NCBI GenBank assembly: GCA_023511725.1 | Contig: JAIMAY010000001.1 | Coordinates: 1 to 64,000, forward strand | DNA from: Alicyclobacillus sp. | GTDB lineage: Bacteria; Bacillota; Bacilli; Alicyclobacillales; Alicyclobacillaceae | Direction: 5' to 3' | Length of the DNA stretch: 64,000 nucleotides | Part shown: positions 31,482-41,029 of the stretch, piece by piece | Position numbering within the stretch: position 1 is the stretch's first letter | How the letters are laid out: each line of letters opens with the position of its first letter | The notes under the pieces: model-generated | Told to the model about the DNA's origin: nothing | The model's input: the letters and a program-made list of their open reading frames with translations, nothing else | Database searches by the model: none | Translations under genes and position numbers: made by a program

Positions 31482-33668
31482 CTACCTTCCGCAGTTGCTA
31501 TCGAGAACAATGGCCCAGCCGGACGTGTTGCGTTCAACGGCGATGCACGGCTGGCCATTGCTGGCTCGCGTGAGCAAGAGGTCCATGCTTCCGGTGCCGA
31601 CGTGGATGTGTCGAACCCTCAGATGGGTCACACCCTCGGGAATCACCGGACAGACATGCAACTGGCGATGAACACTGTCAGGCCGCAGTCCCAACAACGC
31701 CTGCACTGCTGCCACAGGAGTTGCGGCCGCCCACGCTTGTGGAGAACACGATACCGGGTACGGTACGGGTTCGGTTGTTTCGTCCAACCCAAATCCCCCA
31801 AATAGCTCGGGCAACCGCATGCGGTCGAACGAAGATGCTGCGCGAAGGAGTCCTTGAATGACCGCCGTGCAGGCATCCCATCGTCCGTATTTGGACATTC
31901 CGAGTGCAATCAACGCGTTGTCGTGGGGCCATACGGAACCCCGGTGGTAACTCAGCGGATTGTAAGCCGGGAGCCCGGCAGCCAGAGTCCGAATGCCGAA
32001 GCCAGAGAACAGGTCCGGTTCCATCAACCGGTCGATCACGGCATGAGCCACGTCGCCGGGAAGGATTCCCGTCCACAGCACTTGCCCCATATTCGAAGTC
32101 GGGGTGAGCACGGGACGCTTGGCACCGTCCAAGGCGAGTGCAATCATCCGCTGCTTCGGGCTCCAAAACGTTTCCAGGAAGCGGGCTTGCAAACTCGTTG
32201 CCATTCGGTGCAACTCCGCCGAACGCTGGTTGTCGCCAAGGCGAGTGTATAGATCGGCCCAGAGTTGATAGGCGAGATAGGCGTATGCCTGGACCTCACA
32301 GAGGGCAATAGGACCTTGCACAAGTGTACCGTCCGGATGGACAATGCCATCCCCGGAATCCTTCCATCCTTGGTTGGACAATCCGCGGTCTGACTGGCAC
32401 GCGTACTCGAGAAATCCGTCTCCGTCCCGATCTCCGTAGGTTTTCATCCACTCGAAGCCGCGGTGGACGTGCGGCAGGATGGACCGAACCAAGTCGAGGT
32501 CTCCCGTCCATTCCGCGTATGCGGCGGCTAGGATAAGGAAAAGGGGTGTCGCGTCGATGCTTCCGTAGTAAGGGTGAAAGGGTACCCAACCGCTGCGTGC
32601 CCATTCACCGCGACGGAGTTCATGCATGATCTTGCCGGGTTCTTCGTCTCGCTCGGGATTCAATTCCTTGCCTTGGTAGGCGGCCATGGTTCGCAGTGTA
32701 CCTGCGGCGAGGGTCGGATCGGCAGACAGACATAGGTACGCTGTGATCAGGCTGTCTCGTCCAAAGGGGACTGCGTACCACGGTAAGCCTGCGACGGCGA
32801 AGGGCCCGTAGCCGATATCGCTAACGAGCATGTGCAGGTCTGCCATGCCCTGACGAACCCACGTCGTCCAGGCATCGGTTCCCTCCACCTGGATGCGCTG
32901 GTCTAACCACTCGCGGTTCGTGCGCTCCAAGTGTTCACGAGACACCCGGGCACCCGAGGAAACAGTGGGGAGGGTTGATCCTCCCTCGGCGTGCGGGCGT
33001 GGTGCGAACTGCATATGTTCCACCTGCACGCGCACGTTGGCGCTGGCTTTCGCGGGGAGGGCCACCTGAGCCTCAAACCGGACCGTACCGACCGTACCAT
33101 GACCTTCGTCCAGCAGCGCCAAGGTATGCTTCTTCACGTGGGGACCCGGCACCAGGCGGGCGCGAGTGACATAGGTCCAACCATCGTTCGTGATATACGT
33201 GTATTCAGCGCTATCATCCACCACGTTCACGACCGCTGGTCGGGCTGCTGGTCCGTGAAACCCGCGGACTTCAAACATGTCGCAGAAATCAGCCTCAAGG
33301 GCATAGAACAGGGTCAATTCCACGGGTGAATCAGTGAAATTCTCGATCCGACATTCTTCTTGCAGCTGATGTCCGTCGACCCACTGTATCCTCGTGACAT
33401 GAATCGCGTGAGGGGGGATCTCACGGTCATCTGTCGACGGAATGGGATCCACGTTAATCAGCCGATAACGCCGCTCGACATTCGTGGAAGCATCACAGTG
33501 GACCAACCGCAGGGACGCGATGGACGTCTCGAACTCAAATCGGCTGACGCCTCGAGTGTCACACAGAAACAGTCCGTAACCGAACGAGTCCGTTCGCGGA
33601 TTCGGAATGTTGCCGTCGCGGTTGGTTACCAAGAACATGTCGCCATGCTTGATGACTTCAAACTGCAT
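31482..33668 (-). CDS. Amylo-alpha-1,6-glucosidase / glycogen debranching-type enzyme
   Basis: The 728-residue cytosolic protein has the N-terminal beta-sandwich of bacterial glycogen debranching enzymes (DGNIPNPRTDSFGYGLFLCDTR, the DTR turn) and a C-terminal (alpha/alpha)6 glycosidase domain: YAVPFGRDSLITAYLCL, WKDSGDGIVHPDG and NPLSYHRGSVWPHDN. RDS and GWKDS provide the expected acidic and substrate residues. It should trim branched or imported oligosaccharides. It is the first gene after lacI, followed by the transporter genes. A LacI-type operator lies 20 bp upstream of its start. Confidence 0.9.
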   Translation of the reverse strand: MQFEVIKHGDMFLVTNRDGNIPNPRTDSFGYGLFLCDTRGVSRFEFETSIASLRLVHCDASTNVERRYRLINVDPIPSTDDREIPPHAIHVTRIQWVDGHQLQEECRIENFTDSPVELTLFYALEADFCDMFEVRGFHGPAARPAVVNVVDDSAEYTYITNDGWTYVTRARLVPGPHVKKHTLALLDEGHGTVGTVRFEAQVALPAKASANVRVQVEHMQFAPRPHAEGGSTLPTVSSGARVSREHLERTNREWLDQRIQVEGTDAWTTWVRQGMADLHMLVSDIGYGPFAVAGLPWYAVPFGRDSLITAYLCLSADPTLAAGTLRTMAAYQGKELNPERDEEPGKIMHELRRGEWARSGWVPFHPYYGSIDATPLFLILAAAYAEWTGDLDLVRSILPHVHRGFEWMKTYGDRDGDGFLEYACQSDRGLSNQGWKDSGDGIVHPDGTLVQGPIALCEVQAYAYLAYQLWADLYTRLGDNQRSAELHRMATSLQARFLETFWSPKQRMIALALDGAKRPVLTPTSNMGQVLWTGILPGDVAHAVIDRLMEPDLFSGFGIRTLAAGLPAYNPLSYHRGSVWPHDNALIALGMSKYGRWDACTAVIQGLLRAASSFDRMRLPELFGGFGLDETTEPVPYPVSCSPQAWAAATPVAAVQALLGLRPDSVHRQLHVCPVIPEGVTHLRVRHIHVGTGSMDLLLTRASNGQPCIAVERNTSGWAIVLDSNCGR

Positions 33669-33687
33669 GCCGTGGCCCCTTTCGCAT

Positions 33688-33700
33688 CGAAAACGTTTTG
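33688..33700. promoter_or_regulatory. LacI-family operator O1
   Basis: CGAAAACGTTTTG is an almost perfect palindrome centred on CG, typical for LacI/GalR-family repressors. It lies between lacI and the debranching enzyme gene. Confidence 0.8.
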
Positions 33701-33720
33701 GACATGGACAAAAAGTAGAC

Positions 33721-34725
33721 TCAAGTGCTGCGTCGCACTATCAAGTCCGGTGCCAACATTCGACCTTCGGGCGGCAGGTTCTGGTCCAGCATACCGATCA
33801 ACATGTCTGCTGCCGATTTGCCCATCTCGTATTTTCGTTGCCCCACAGTAGTGAGCGCGGGCTGTACAAACTCGCATAGGTCGATATTGTCGAAACCAAT
33901 GACCGCCAGGTCCTGAGGGATGCGGCGTCCCACCTTGACAGCTTCCCGCATACCTCCAATCGCCATCAGATCGCTGGCATAGAAAATGGCTGTGACGTCC
34001 GGTCTCCTCTCCAAAATCCTCCTCGTCGCCGCGGCACCGCCCTCCACCGTGAAATCTGCCTCTTCCATAAGCTCTGGGTCCGGCTGCAGTCCGTGGGCCC
34101 GCATGCCATCCTCAAAGCCCCGACGTCTATCCACACATACCGCCGCGTACGGTACCCCGTTGACAAATCCGATGGTGCGGTGGCCTTTCGACACGAGGTG
34201 TCGAACCGCAAACCTGGCACCATTCACGTTATCCGTCATCACGTAACCACAACGTTCGCTCAACAGGGGTAGGTCAATCACAACGCTGGGCAGCTTCGAT
34301 TCCACCACCTCATGCACGTACGGGTCATCCAGGCGAATGCCCATGACGATGACGCCTTCGAAACGGCGTTCCGTACAGAAGTCGAGGTAGGATACCAACC
34401 GCTGTCGCGTGGTTGTCGTGCTGACCAGGTGCATATCGTACCCGTGCTGTGCAAGGCCATCATGTACGCCGGCGAGGACATCGTACATGAAGTACATTCC
34501 GCCGCGCGACTTCGTGAAATCTGACACCAACAGGCCCACGGTTCGCGTGTGTTGTGTGACGAGGCTTCGGGCCACCTGATTTGGTCGATAATTCAACTGT
34601 TCGGCGATCTCGAGCACGCGCCGCCGTGTCTCCGGGTTGACATCTGGGTAACCGTTGAGGGCGCGTGACACCGTCGTAATGGATACACCCGCAGCTCGAG
34701 CCACGTCTCGTATGGTGACCGCCAT
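33721..34725 (-). CDS. LacI-family transcriptional repressor
   Basis: The 334-residue protein has the N-terminal helix-turn-helix TIRDVARAAGVSITTVSRALNGYPDV (4-29), the hinge helix RPNQVARSL, and a periplasmic-binding-protein-like effector domain (GLLVSDF, DNVNGARFAVRHL, PQDLAVIGFDN). It most likely represses itself and the downstream sugar operon until an oligosaccharide or its product binds. Three AAAACGTTT palindromes flank the gene. The ATG at 34725 follows AAAGGTGGG. Confidence 0.95.
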   Translation of the reverse strand: MAVTIRDVARAAGVSITTVSRALNGYPDVNPETRRRVLEIAEQLNYRPNQVARSLVTQHTRTVGLLVSDFTKSRGGMYFMYDVLAGVHDGLAQHGYDMHLVSTTTTRQRLVSYLDFCTERRFEGVIVMGIRLDDPYVHEVVESKLPSVVIDLPLLSERCGYVMTDNVNGARFAVRHLVSKGHRTIGFVNGVPYAAVCVDRRRGFEDGMRAHGLQPDPELMEEADFTVEGGAAATRRILERRPDVTAIFYASDLMAIGGMREAVKVGRRIPQDLAVIGFDNIDLCEFVQPALTTVGQRKYEMGKSAADMLIGMLDQNLPPEGRMLAPDLIVRRST

Positions 34726-34742
34726 GGAGCCCACCTTTGCAG

Positions 34743-34756
34743 TGAAAACGTTTACG
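34743..34756. promoter_or_regulatory. LacI-family operator O2
   Basis: TGAAAACGTTTACG lies 18 bp upstream of the lacI start and shares the AAAACGTTT core with O1. Confidence 0.75.
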
Positions 34757-34769
34757 TCACGGATGATAC

Positions 34770-34783
34770 TCGAAAACGTTTCC
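34770..34783. promoter_or_regulatory. LacI-family operator O3
   Basis: TCGAAAACGTTTCC lies 27 bp beyond O2, a spacing of nearly three helical turns that would suit cooperative binding. Confidence 0.75.
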
Positions 34784-34847
34784 GGGTGCAAGAGAGAATT
34801 TGTCGATCCCGCTAGCGCCGCGCAGCCATGCGGTGTAAAATGCAATC

Positions 34848-35095
34848 AAACCATCGGCATCGACGGCGATGACGGAGAACAGTACGCTCGTGGACCGGTC
34901 AGAGAGCGTGGGCCGCGGCTGAGAGCCCGCGCCGGCACAAGCGAGCGGAACCCGGCTCCGGAGCTGTCCGTGAAAAGCGGACCGGATCCGACCGTTATCT
35001 CGGGCAGAGTGGGTACAGCCCGCGCGGGGGATGTACCAAGGAAGGTGGTACCGCGAAAGACGCCCTTTCGTCCTTCTGGGACGAGGGGCTTTTTG
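34848..35095 (+). promoter_or_regulatory. T-box leader of proBA (specifier CCC, proline)
   Basis: The T-box AAGGTGGTACCGCG is at 35042-35055 and is followed by a terminator (GCCCTTTCGTCC with GGGACGAGGGGC, then TTTTTG). In stem I, GCGGAA-CCC puts the proline codon CCC at 34951-34953, in the same context as the specifiers of the thrS and pheS leaders. GCTGAGAGC-type stem I elements are present. TAAAAT at 34836-34841 may be the -10. Proline starvation should induce proBA. Confidence 0.92.
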
Positions 35096-35188
35096 TTTTG
35101 GGCCGCACGCTGGTCGGACTCGCCCTTATGGATGTTGGGTGGATGGGCACAGCGCGTGCGCAGCTGGTCTGAATAGGGGGTGAAACCG

Positions 35189-36295
35189 ATGGCATCCGGT
35201 CGGATGGTGGTGAAGGTCGGATCGAGCAGCTTGACGGATGAGCATGGCCGCCTGGAGCCGGTGAGGATCCGCCGGCTTGTGGATATGGTGGTGCGTGTTC
35301 GGCGCGAGGCGGGCATTCAGGTGGTGCTGGTCACCTCGGGGGCTGTGGCGGCTGGGTTGGGTCGCCTGGGATGGCGGCGCGACAGGTTGACGGTTCCGGA
35401 GAAACAGGCGGCAGCGGCCGTGGGGCAAGGGCTCTTGATTGATCTGTACGAGCGCGCCTTTGCGCAGCACGGCGTGACGGTGGCGCAGCTGCTGCTGACG
35501 CGCGATGATTTGGCGGACAGACGCCGCTATGTCAATATCCGCAACACGCTGGAGACATTGTTGCATCACGGCGTGCTGCCGATTGTCAATGAGAACGATA
35601 CGGTGGCTGTGGACGAGATTCGCTTTGGCGACAACGACACCCTGAGCGCCTTGACGGCGCTGGTGGTGCAGGCCGAGCGATTGCTCCTGCTCACGGATAT
35701 CGACGGCCTGTACACGGCGAATCCGCGTGAGCACCCGGATGCGGAGCTCATTCCGGAGGTTTCTGCCATCACATCCGAGGTGGAGGCATTGGCGGGTGGT
35801 GAAGGCAGTGCCCTGGGCACAGGCGGCATGCGCACCAAAATCGCCGCGGCCAAGATGGCTACGGAGGCGGGCTGCGAGGTGGTCATCGCCAGGGCCGATA
35901 CGCCGGATGTGCTGCTTCGCGTGGCGCGCGGTGAAACGCTGGGGACCCGATTTCTCCCACGCCAGCAGCCGCTCGCGGCGCGCCGCCTGTGGCTGGCGTT
36001 CAGCGCTCGCTGCGAAGGCGTGGTGCGCGTGGACGCTGGCGCGGCACGTGCACTTCGCGAGGGCGGAGGCAGCCTGCTGCTGCCGGGCGTAACCGGCGTC
36101 GACGGACGCTTCGACGCGGGTGCTGTGGTGCAGGTGGAGGATCCGGAGGGCCGGCCGGTGGCGCGCGGGGTTGTCGGGTTGTCGTCTGCAGACATCGAAC
36201 TCTGGCTGACGCGTGGCACGCGCCGAGGTGCGCGTCATCTGCCGGCGGTGATTCATCGCAATGACCTGGTGGTCTGGGAGGAGGTTCAGTCGTGA
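35189..36295 (+). CDS. proB: Glutamate 5-kinase with PUA domain
   Basis: The 368-residue enzyme phosphorylates glutamate, the first step of proline synthesis. The amino-acid kinase domain (about 1-255) shows VVKVGSSSLT, VLVTSGAVAAGLGRLGW and NENDTVAVDEIRFGDNDTLSA; a PUA domain follows (about 272-355, SLLLPGVTGVDGRFDAGAVV). I start at ATG 35189, with AGGGGGTG eight bases upstream; GTG 35180 in frame is the alternative. It overlaps proA by four bases and is controlled by the T-box. Confidence 0.96.
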   Translation: MASGRMVVKVGSSSLTDEHGRLEPVRIRRLVDMVVRVRREAGIQVVLVTSGAVAAGLGRLGWRRDRLTVPEKQAAAAVGQGLLIDLYERAFAQHGVTVAQLLLTRDDLADRRRYVNIRNTLETLLHHGVLPIVNENDTVAVDEIRFGDNDTLSALTALVVQAERLLLLTDIDGLYTANPREHPDAELIPEVSAITSEVEALAGGEGSALGTGGMRTKIAAAKMATEAGCEVVIARADTPDVLLRVARGETLGTRFLPRQQPLAARRLWLAFSARCEGVVRVDAGAARALREGGGSLLLPGVTGVDGRFDAGAVVQVEDPEGRPVARGVVGLSSADIELWLTRGTRRGARHLPAVIHRNDLVVWEEVQS

Positions 36296-37569
36296 ACAGG
36301 GATGAGTTGCGGGCATACGTCCTGGCGAAGGCGCAGGCTGCCCGCGAGGCGGCGGGGGCATGGGCGACGGCGGACACCGCCCGTAAGAACGCCGCGCTGC
36401 GAGCCATCGGCGAAGCGCTGATCCAGGATGAGCAAGAGATCCTGGCCGCCAATCGGCGTGATGTGGACCAAGCGCGGGAGGCGGGGATGGCGGAAAGCCG
36501 GATCGACCGGCTGACGCTGACGCCCGCGCGCATCCGAGCGATGGTGGAGGGCTTGACGCAGGTGGAAGCTCTGCCGGACCCGGTGGGTGAGGTGGTGGAG
36601 CGCTGGACGCGTCCCAACGGCCTTCGCATTGAACGGGTGCGTGTGCCGATGGGCGTGATTGCCATGATCTATGAAGCACGACCGAATGTGACGGTCGACG
36701 CCGCGGCGCTGGCGCTGAAAACCGGCAACGCGGTGGTGCTGCGCGGTGGTAGTGACGCGGTGCACTCCAACGGCGCGTTGGTGCGGGCAATTCGCCGGGG
36801 CATCGCGTCCGTCGGCCTGCCGGAGGACGCGGTGCAATGGCTGGAGCGCACCGAGCGGGACACTGTGGACCACCTGATCACCGCCCGCGGCTATGTCGAT
36901 CTCGCCATCCCCCGCGGCGGCGCCAGCCTCATCGAGCGGGTCGTGGCGCAGGCCACGGTGCCGGTGATTGAGACGGGGGTCGGCAACTGCCACGTCTACG
37001 TGGACCGGGCCGCGGATCTGGAGATGGCTGTGCGCATCACGGTGAACGCCAAGACGAGCCGGCCGTCCGTCTGCAACGCCGCGGAGACGCTGCTCGTGCA
37101 CCGCGACGTGATGGAAGCGTTCCTGCCGCAGGTGGGGCATGCGCTGACGGCGCGGGGGGTGACGCTGCGCGCTTGCCCGCGGGCCCTCGGGATCCTGCGG
37201 GACGCCGGGCTTGGTGCGGAGCCGGCGGACGAATCGGATTGGGCCACGGAGTACCTTGACCTCGTCATGGCGGTGCGCGTGATGGATTCACTGGATGAGG
37301 CGCTGGCGCACATTCGCCGCTACGGCACCAAGCATTCGGAGGCCATCGTCACGGAGGATGCCGCGGCAGCAACCCGCTTCTTGACGGAGGTGGATGCGGC
37401 CGCCGTCTACCACAATGCGTCGACGCGCTTTACGGACGGGTTTGAGTTTGGGTTCGGTGCCGAGATCGGCATCTCCACGCAGAAACTGCATGCGCGTGGC
37501 CCCATGGGGTTGCGCGAGCTGACATCGTACAAGTATGTGGTGCGCGGCTCGGGACAGGTGCGCGCGTGA
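36292..37569 (+). CDS. proA: Gamma-glutamyl phosphate reductase
   Basis: The 425-residue enzyme reduces glutamyl phosphate to glutamate semialdehyde with NADPH, the second step of proline synthesis. It shows VPMGVIAMIYEARPNVTVDAAALALKTGN-type family sequence and the catalytic cysteine at about 261 in RPSVCNAAETLLVH. The length is normal. It starts at GTG 36292, overlapping proB. No proC is present in this window. Confidence 0.97.
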   Translation: MNRDELRAYVLAKAQAAREAAGAWATADTARKNAALRAIGEALIQDEQEILAANRRDVDQAREAGMAESRIDRLTLTPARIRAMVEGLTQVEALPDPVGEVVERWTRPNGLRIERVRVPMGVIAMIYEARPNVTVDAAALALKTGNAVVLRGGSDAVHSNGALVRAIRRGIASVGLPEDAVQWLERTERDTVDHLITARGYVDLAIPRGGASLIERVVAQATVPVIETGVGNCHVYVDRAADLEMAVRITVNAKTSRPSVCNAAETLLVHRDVMEAFLPQVGHALTARGVTLRACPRALGILRDAGLGAEPADESDWATEYLDLVMAVRVMDSLDEALAHIRRYGTKHSEAIVTEDAAAATRFLTEVDAAAVYHNASTRFTDGFEFGFGAEIGISTQKLHARGPMGLRELTSYKYVVRGSGQVRA

Positions 37570-37575
37570 GGCCCG

Positions 37576-37610
37576 GTCAGGCGGCGAGATCAAGCCTCTT
37601 TCCGCCTGAC
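37576..37610. terminator. Hairpin between convergent proA and lrgB
   Basis: GTCAGGCGG pairs perfectly with CCGCCTGAC across a 17-nt loop. There is no clear T run, so it may be a weak bidirectional terminator. Confidence 0.45.
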
Positions 37611-37628
37611 GGGACACCTTCTCAGTCG

Positions 37629-38306
37629 TCACAGCCTGGGGATCAGGGCGGGGGCAATGAGCGCTGTGATCACAGCGGCCAGCGACATGGCCAAACTTGC
37701 CGCCGCCCCTTCGGCCTCACCCATCTCCAGCGCCCGTGAGGTGCCGATACCGTGCGCACCCATGCCCATCAGCAGGCCGCGGGCGAGCGCTGTCCGGAGC
37801 CGAAAGCGCCGGATGATCAGTGGCCCGAGCCACAGTCCACAGAACGCCGTGAACGTGACGAAGGCGGCGGCCAATACTGGACTTCCCCCCACCTGGCCGG
37901 CGATGGCCATGGCGACCGGCGTGGTCACGGATCGCGGGGCAATGCTGCGGGTGATGGCGGCGGTCAGATGCAGTCGCTGAGCGAACACCACGCTGGTGAC
38001 AAGCGCGGTGAGCGTGCCGGCGATGAGGCTGGCCACGATGGTCAGACCGTGTTGCCGAAGCAGCCGCGTGTGGCGGTACAGCGGCAGCGCCAACGCTACG
38101 GTGGCGGGGGCGAGCAGTGCGCTGAGGGCGTGCGTCGCAGCTGCGTACTCGGTGTAGGGGGTACGCGTGGCCCAAAGGAGCACGCAGAGCACCGCCATGC
38201 TGCTGAACACCGGCGACAGCAGGGCCCAGCGCGTCCACCCATAGATCCGCCGGCATAGCGCATAGACCGCGATGGTACCGCACAGCCAAAGGGCAAGCTT
38301 AAGCAT
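37629..38306 (-). CDS. lrgB: LrgB/CidB-family membrane protein
   Basis: The 225-residue protein is strongly hydrophobic, with six or more segments, and shows the LrgB signatures ALPLYRHTRLLRQH, RSIAPRSVTTPVAMAIA and GMGAHGIGTSRALEMGE. LrgB/CidB proteins work with small LrgA/CidA holin-like partners in control of autolysis or in export of pyruvate-related metabolites. It overlaps the upstream lrgA gene by eight bases. Confidence 0.92.
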   Translation of the reverse strand: MLKLALWLCGTIAVYALCRRIYGWTRWALLSPVFSSMAVLCVLLWATRTPYTEYAAATHALSALLAPATVALALPLYRHTRLLRQHGLTIVASLIAGTLTALVTSVVFAQRLHLTAAITRSIAPRSVTTPVAMAIAGQVGGSPVLAAAFVTFTAFCGLWLGPLIIRRFRLRTALARGLLMGMGAHGIGTSRALEMGEAEGAAASLAMSLAAVITALIAPALIPRL

Positions 38307-38769
38307 GCCGCATCTCCTCCCGCTTCCTGTTCACCTGAGGAGGTGACGGCACGTCAGATCCCGATGCGCCCACGGGCGCGCGCCATTTCCGTCCGGCCCC
38401 AGCTTCCGCACTCAGACCAGTGATGGCCATGACGAGTGCGGTGCTGACCGCCACCGTGACGCCGAGCCTCCAGCCGGCGGTGCGCAGCAGCGGGCCGTAC
38501 TGCACAATCCCCGCCGCGGCTGGCACGAAGAAGAGGAGCATGTGCCGCAGCAGGAGGTCACCACCCTGGCCGATCCACCGCTCTTTGACGATCCCGACCG
38601 CAAGCATCACCCACAGCACCACCATGGCGATCAGGCTCCCCGGCACAGGGCAATGCAGGCGTGCACAGCCCCACTGGAAGGGTAGACAGAAAAGCCACAG
38701 CCCGGCGATCTGCAGGCATGCGATGCCTGCGCGCCGGGCCCGCTGACGCAGGTCACCGTGGCATGCCAA
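38299..38769 (-). CDS. lrgA: LrgA/CidA-family holin-like protein
   Basis: The 156-residue protein has four hydrophobic segments and the family sequence ALHCPVPGSLIAMVVLW-like RLHCPVPGSLIAM, LLLRHMLLFFVPAAAGIV and a following short helix. It probably starts at TTG 38769, with GAGGAGGTG upstream. Its C-terminal 35 residues form a hydrophilic tail longer than usual. It is the first gene of the pair and diverges from a LysR regulator. Confidence 0.88.
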   Translation of the reverse strand: MACHGDLRQRARRAGIACLQIAGLWLFCLPFQWGCARLHCPVPGSLIAMVVLWVMLAVGIVKERWIGQGGDLLLRHMLLFFVPAAAGIVQYGPLLRTAGWRLGVTVAVSTALVMAITGLSAEAGAGRKWRAPVGASGSDVPSPPQVNRKREEMRHA

Positions 38770-38887
38770 GCTGACGCACCTCCTCGTTTCACGCTCAGTA
38801 TACCTGCATCCTCACGATAAGTCGCATGAATGTTTTCGTTGATATACATTGATGATAGGCATGTAGGAGTGCGATGGAGAGTGCGCT

Positions 38888-39784
38888 ATGGAACTCATGC
38901 ATCTGCGCTACTTCGTCGAAGCTGCGCGTCATCGCAGCTTCACTCAGGCGGCGGAGGCTTTGCATGTGACGCAGCCCACGGTGAGTAAGATGATTCGCGA
39001 TCTCGAGGCAGAACTGGGCCAGCCCTTGTTCGAGCGAGGCCGCCGCGTACGCCTCACGGATGCGGGGCGGGCCCTGTTACCGCTCGCCGAGCGCGCCCTC
39101 GACGCGGTGAGCGAGATGGTTTGGTTGGCCCAGCAGCGGGATGCCATCCAGGGCACCCTGCGCATGGGCTTGCCGCCGATGGTGGGAGCGAGCTTCTTCG
39201 CCCCGGTGATCGCACGGTTTCATGCTGAGTATCCGCAGGTTCAGGTGGAGTTGACCGAGGTCGGTGCCAAGGAGATTGAACAGGAGATTGAGGACGGACG
39301 GCTGCACCTAGGTGCGGCGGTGCTCCCGGTGGACGAGGAACGGTTTGGCGTGCACGCGGTGATGCGGGACGCGCTTTGTGGCGTGATGGCCTGCGGTCAC
39401 CCTCTGGCAGGGCGAGCAACCTTGGCACTCGTGGACCTGGAGGGCCAGCCCTTGATTCTATACCGTGAGGATTTCACGCTGCATGATCGAATCCTTCACG
39501 CCTGTCGGGCCAGCGGCTTCGAACCGCGCATCGTGTGCAAAAGCTCGCAGTGGGACTTCATCGGCCAACTGGCCGCCGCGGGGATTGGGGTGGGGCTCCT
39601 GCCCGCATCCGTGTGTCGCCGTTTGGACGCGCCACAGGTGAGCATTGTGCCTCTCACGGCGCCCACTATCCCGTGGCACCTGGGGGTCATTTGGCGCAAA
39701 GGCGGCGGGCTTACACCCGCCGCGCACGCCTTCCTGGCGGTGCTCCGCGGCGTGGCGCCGCACCCGGGTTCTGAGCGTCACTGA
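38888..39784 (+). CDS. LysR-family regulator (CidR-like)
   Basis: The 298-residue protein has the winged helix [40 protein letters not shown] and a type 2 periplasmic-binding effector domain. Position divergent from lrgAB is that of CidR/YwbI regulators, which activate such genes in response to a carbon-overflow signal. The 118-bp intergenic region is AT-rich near 38825-38865 and should hold the operator. GGAGAG lies upstream of the ATG. Confidence 0.92.
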   Translation: MELMHLRYFVEAARHRSFTQAAEALHVTQPTVSKMIRDLEAELGQPLFERGRRVRLTDAGRALLPLAERALDAVSEMVWLAQQRDAIQGTLRMGLPPMVGASFFAPVIARFHAEYPQVQVELTEVGAKEIEQEIEDGRLHLGAAVLPVDEERFGVHAVMRDALCGVMACGHPLAGRATLALVDLEGQPLILYREDFTLHDRILHACRASGFEPRIVCKSSQWDFIGQLAAAGIGVGLLPASVCRRLDAPQVSIVPLTAPTIPWHLGVIWRKGGGLTPAAHAFLAVLRGVAPHPGSERH

Positions 39785-39790
39785 GCGCGC

Positions 39791-40834
39791 TCAGAAACCG
39801 CGCTCCAGGGATTGCAGGAACTGCTGTTCGAACGTGCTTTCGCTGATGCCGAAGGCTTGCGCGAACGCTGTGCTGACAGCTTCGTTTCTGGACGCCGAGA
39901 GGAACGAGCGCAGCGCAGCGTTGCCGTGCGCCTGGACAAGCGCTTGGACCGCACGGTAATCCTCCCACTCGACGTTGTAGTTCGCCTTCAGGATGTCCGA
40001 TTCCGACGCCGAGAGCGGGAGGAGTTGTCCATTCGCGGCGGCGGCCCGGAGTTGGCCATCGTACGCCTGCGCGAGCGCCTCTGCTTCGACACGGCTGACC
40101 TGCGCCTCCGCGGTCATGCCCGAGTACCAGGCAATGCCCTCATTGATCCACGTCGGAAGTTTGTCACCCAAGCCCTGTTGGTTCAGCCACACGTGCGTCA
40201 GTTCGTGCGTCACAACGTTCGCCAACTCCGCATGGCCCTGCAGGGCATACAGGGGCACCCAGACCTCCGTTCCCACGGTCAGACCGCCGGTTTTCCGCAC
40301 AATCTGGCTGATCTCCAAAGCGGGTAGCCCCGCTTGACGCAACGCGTTAGCGTAAGCCGACGGTGTGGAGAACAAAACCACCGTGGCGGTTCCGAGCCGA
40401 GCATTCAGATTCGACGACAACACCGGCAGGCTCACCTGCTGGATGGTCGTCACGGCGCGCTGCAAGGTGGCTGCCGACACACCCCGGTCTCCCGCCTGCA
40501 CCTTGACCGGTCCCGCGGATTGCTCCGCCTGGGGTGGTACAGCGGGCAGGCGATGGATGCCCCAGCGCCGGTCAATCCGGACTTCAATGATCTGGGTTCC
40601 GTCCTGGCTCTGGCTGACGGTGACGCTTGGCACGGGGATGCCCGCCTGCTGGAGTTGCTGCTGAGCCTCCTGCACCGCCGTTTGCAGCAAAGACTGTGCG
40701 GTGGCGATGGCATTTTGAAGCGTTGGATCAAACTGCGTCTCCAGCGGACGGACGGTGGCGTCCGTGCTGATATGGTGAATCTCGGCCAGGACGGCGAGGA
40801 CGAGGCCGAAACTGATCAATCCTTTCCACATCAT
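39791..40834 (-). CDS. Membrane-anchored gluzincin peptidase (peptidase MA-like)
   Basis: The 347-residue protein begins with an N-terminal hydrophobic segment (MMWKGLISFGLVLAVLAEI) that anchors or exports it. A Gln-rich coiled stretch (about 45-70) follows. The catalytic region has HELTH in VVTHELTHVWLNQQ, and a downstream glutamate in LPTWINEGIAWY, the HExxH...E arrangement of gluzincins. The substrate is unknown. AAAGGAGG precedes the first ATG. It ends seven bases from the convergent LysR gene. Confidence 0.82.
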   Translation of the reverse strand: MMWKGLISFGLVLAVLAEIHHISTDATVRPLETQFDPTLQNAIATAQSLLQTAVQEAQQQLQQAGIPVPSVTVSQSQDGTQIIEVRIDRRWGIHRLPAVPPQAEQSAGPVKVQAGDRGVSAATLQRAVTTIQQVSLPVLSSNLNARLGTATVVLFSTPSAYANALRQAGLPALEISQIVRKTGGLTVGTEVWVPLYALQGHAELANVVTHELTHVWLNQQGLGDKLPTWINEGIAWYSGMTAEAQVSRVEAEALAQAYDGQLRAAAANGQLLPLSASESDILKANYNVEWEDYRAVQALVQAHGNAALRSFLSASRNEAVSTAFAQAFGISESTFEQQFLQSLERGF

Positions 40835-40996
40835 CGGCGCCTCCTTTCGGCGCAAATTCCATCGTGCACGATGATCATACATCGCACGCTATTTTTTATT
40901 GTAGCAGAGATGATTGAAGCCAGCTTGAACGGTTCGACAGCAAAGGCACGGCGTCCGGTTGCGCCGATTCCCTTTCTTCGGTATACTTTCACCCAG

Positions 40997-41025
40997 TTGA
41001 CAATGGATCGGCAAGGCGATGATGG
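40997..41025 (+). promoter_or_regulatory. Promoter of the pheST leader
   Basis: A perfect TTGACA (40997-41002) and, with 17-bp spacing, TGATGG (41020-41025). The -10 is poor. A TATACT at 40982-40987 is another possible -10. Confidence 0.5.
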
Positions 41026-41029
41026 GGAG

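Noticed and set aside
35126-36790. 554-codon open frame antisense to proB-proA
   Set aside because: The sense strand carries proB and proA with all motifs; the antisense product is low-complexity Pro/Arg/His.
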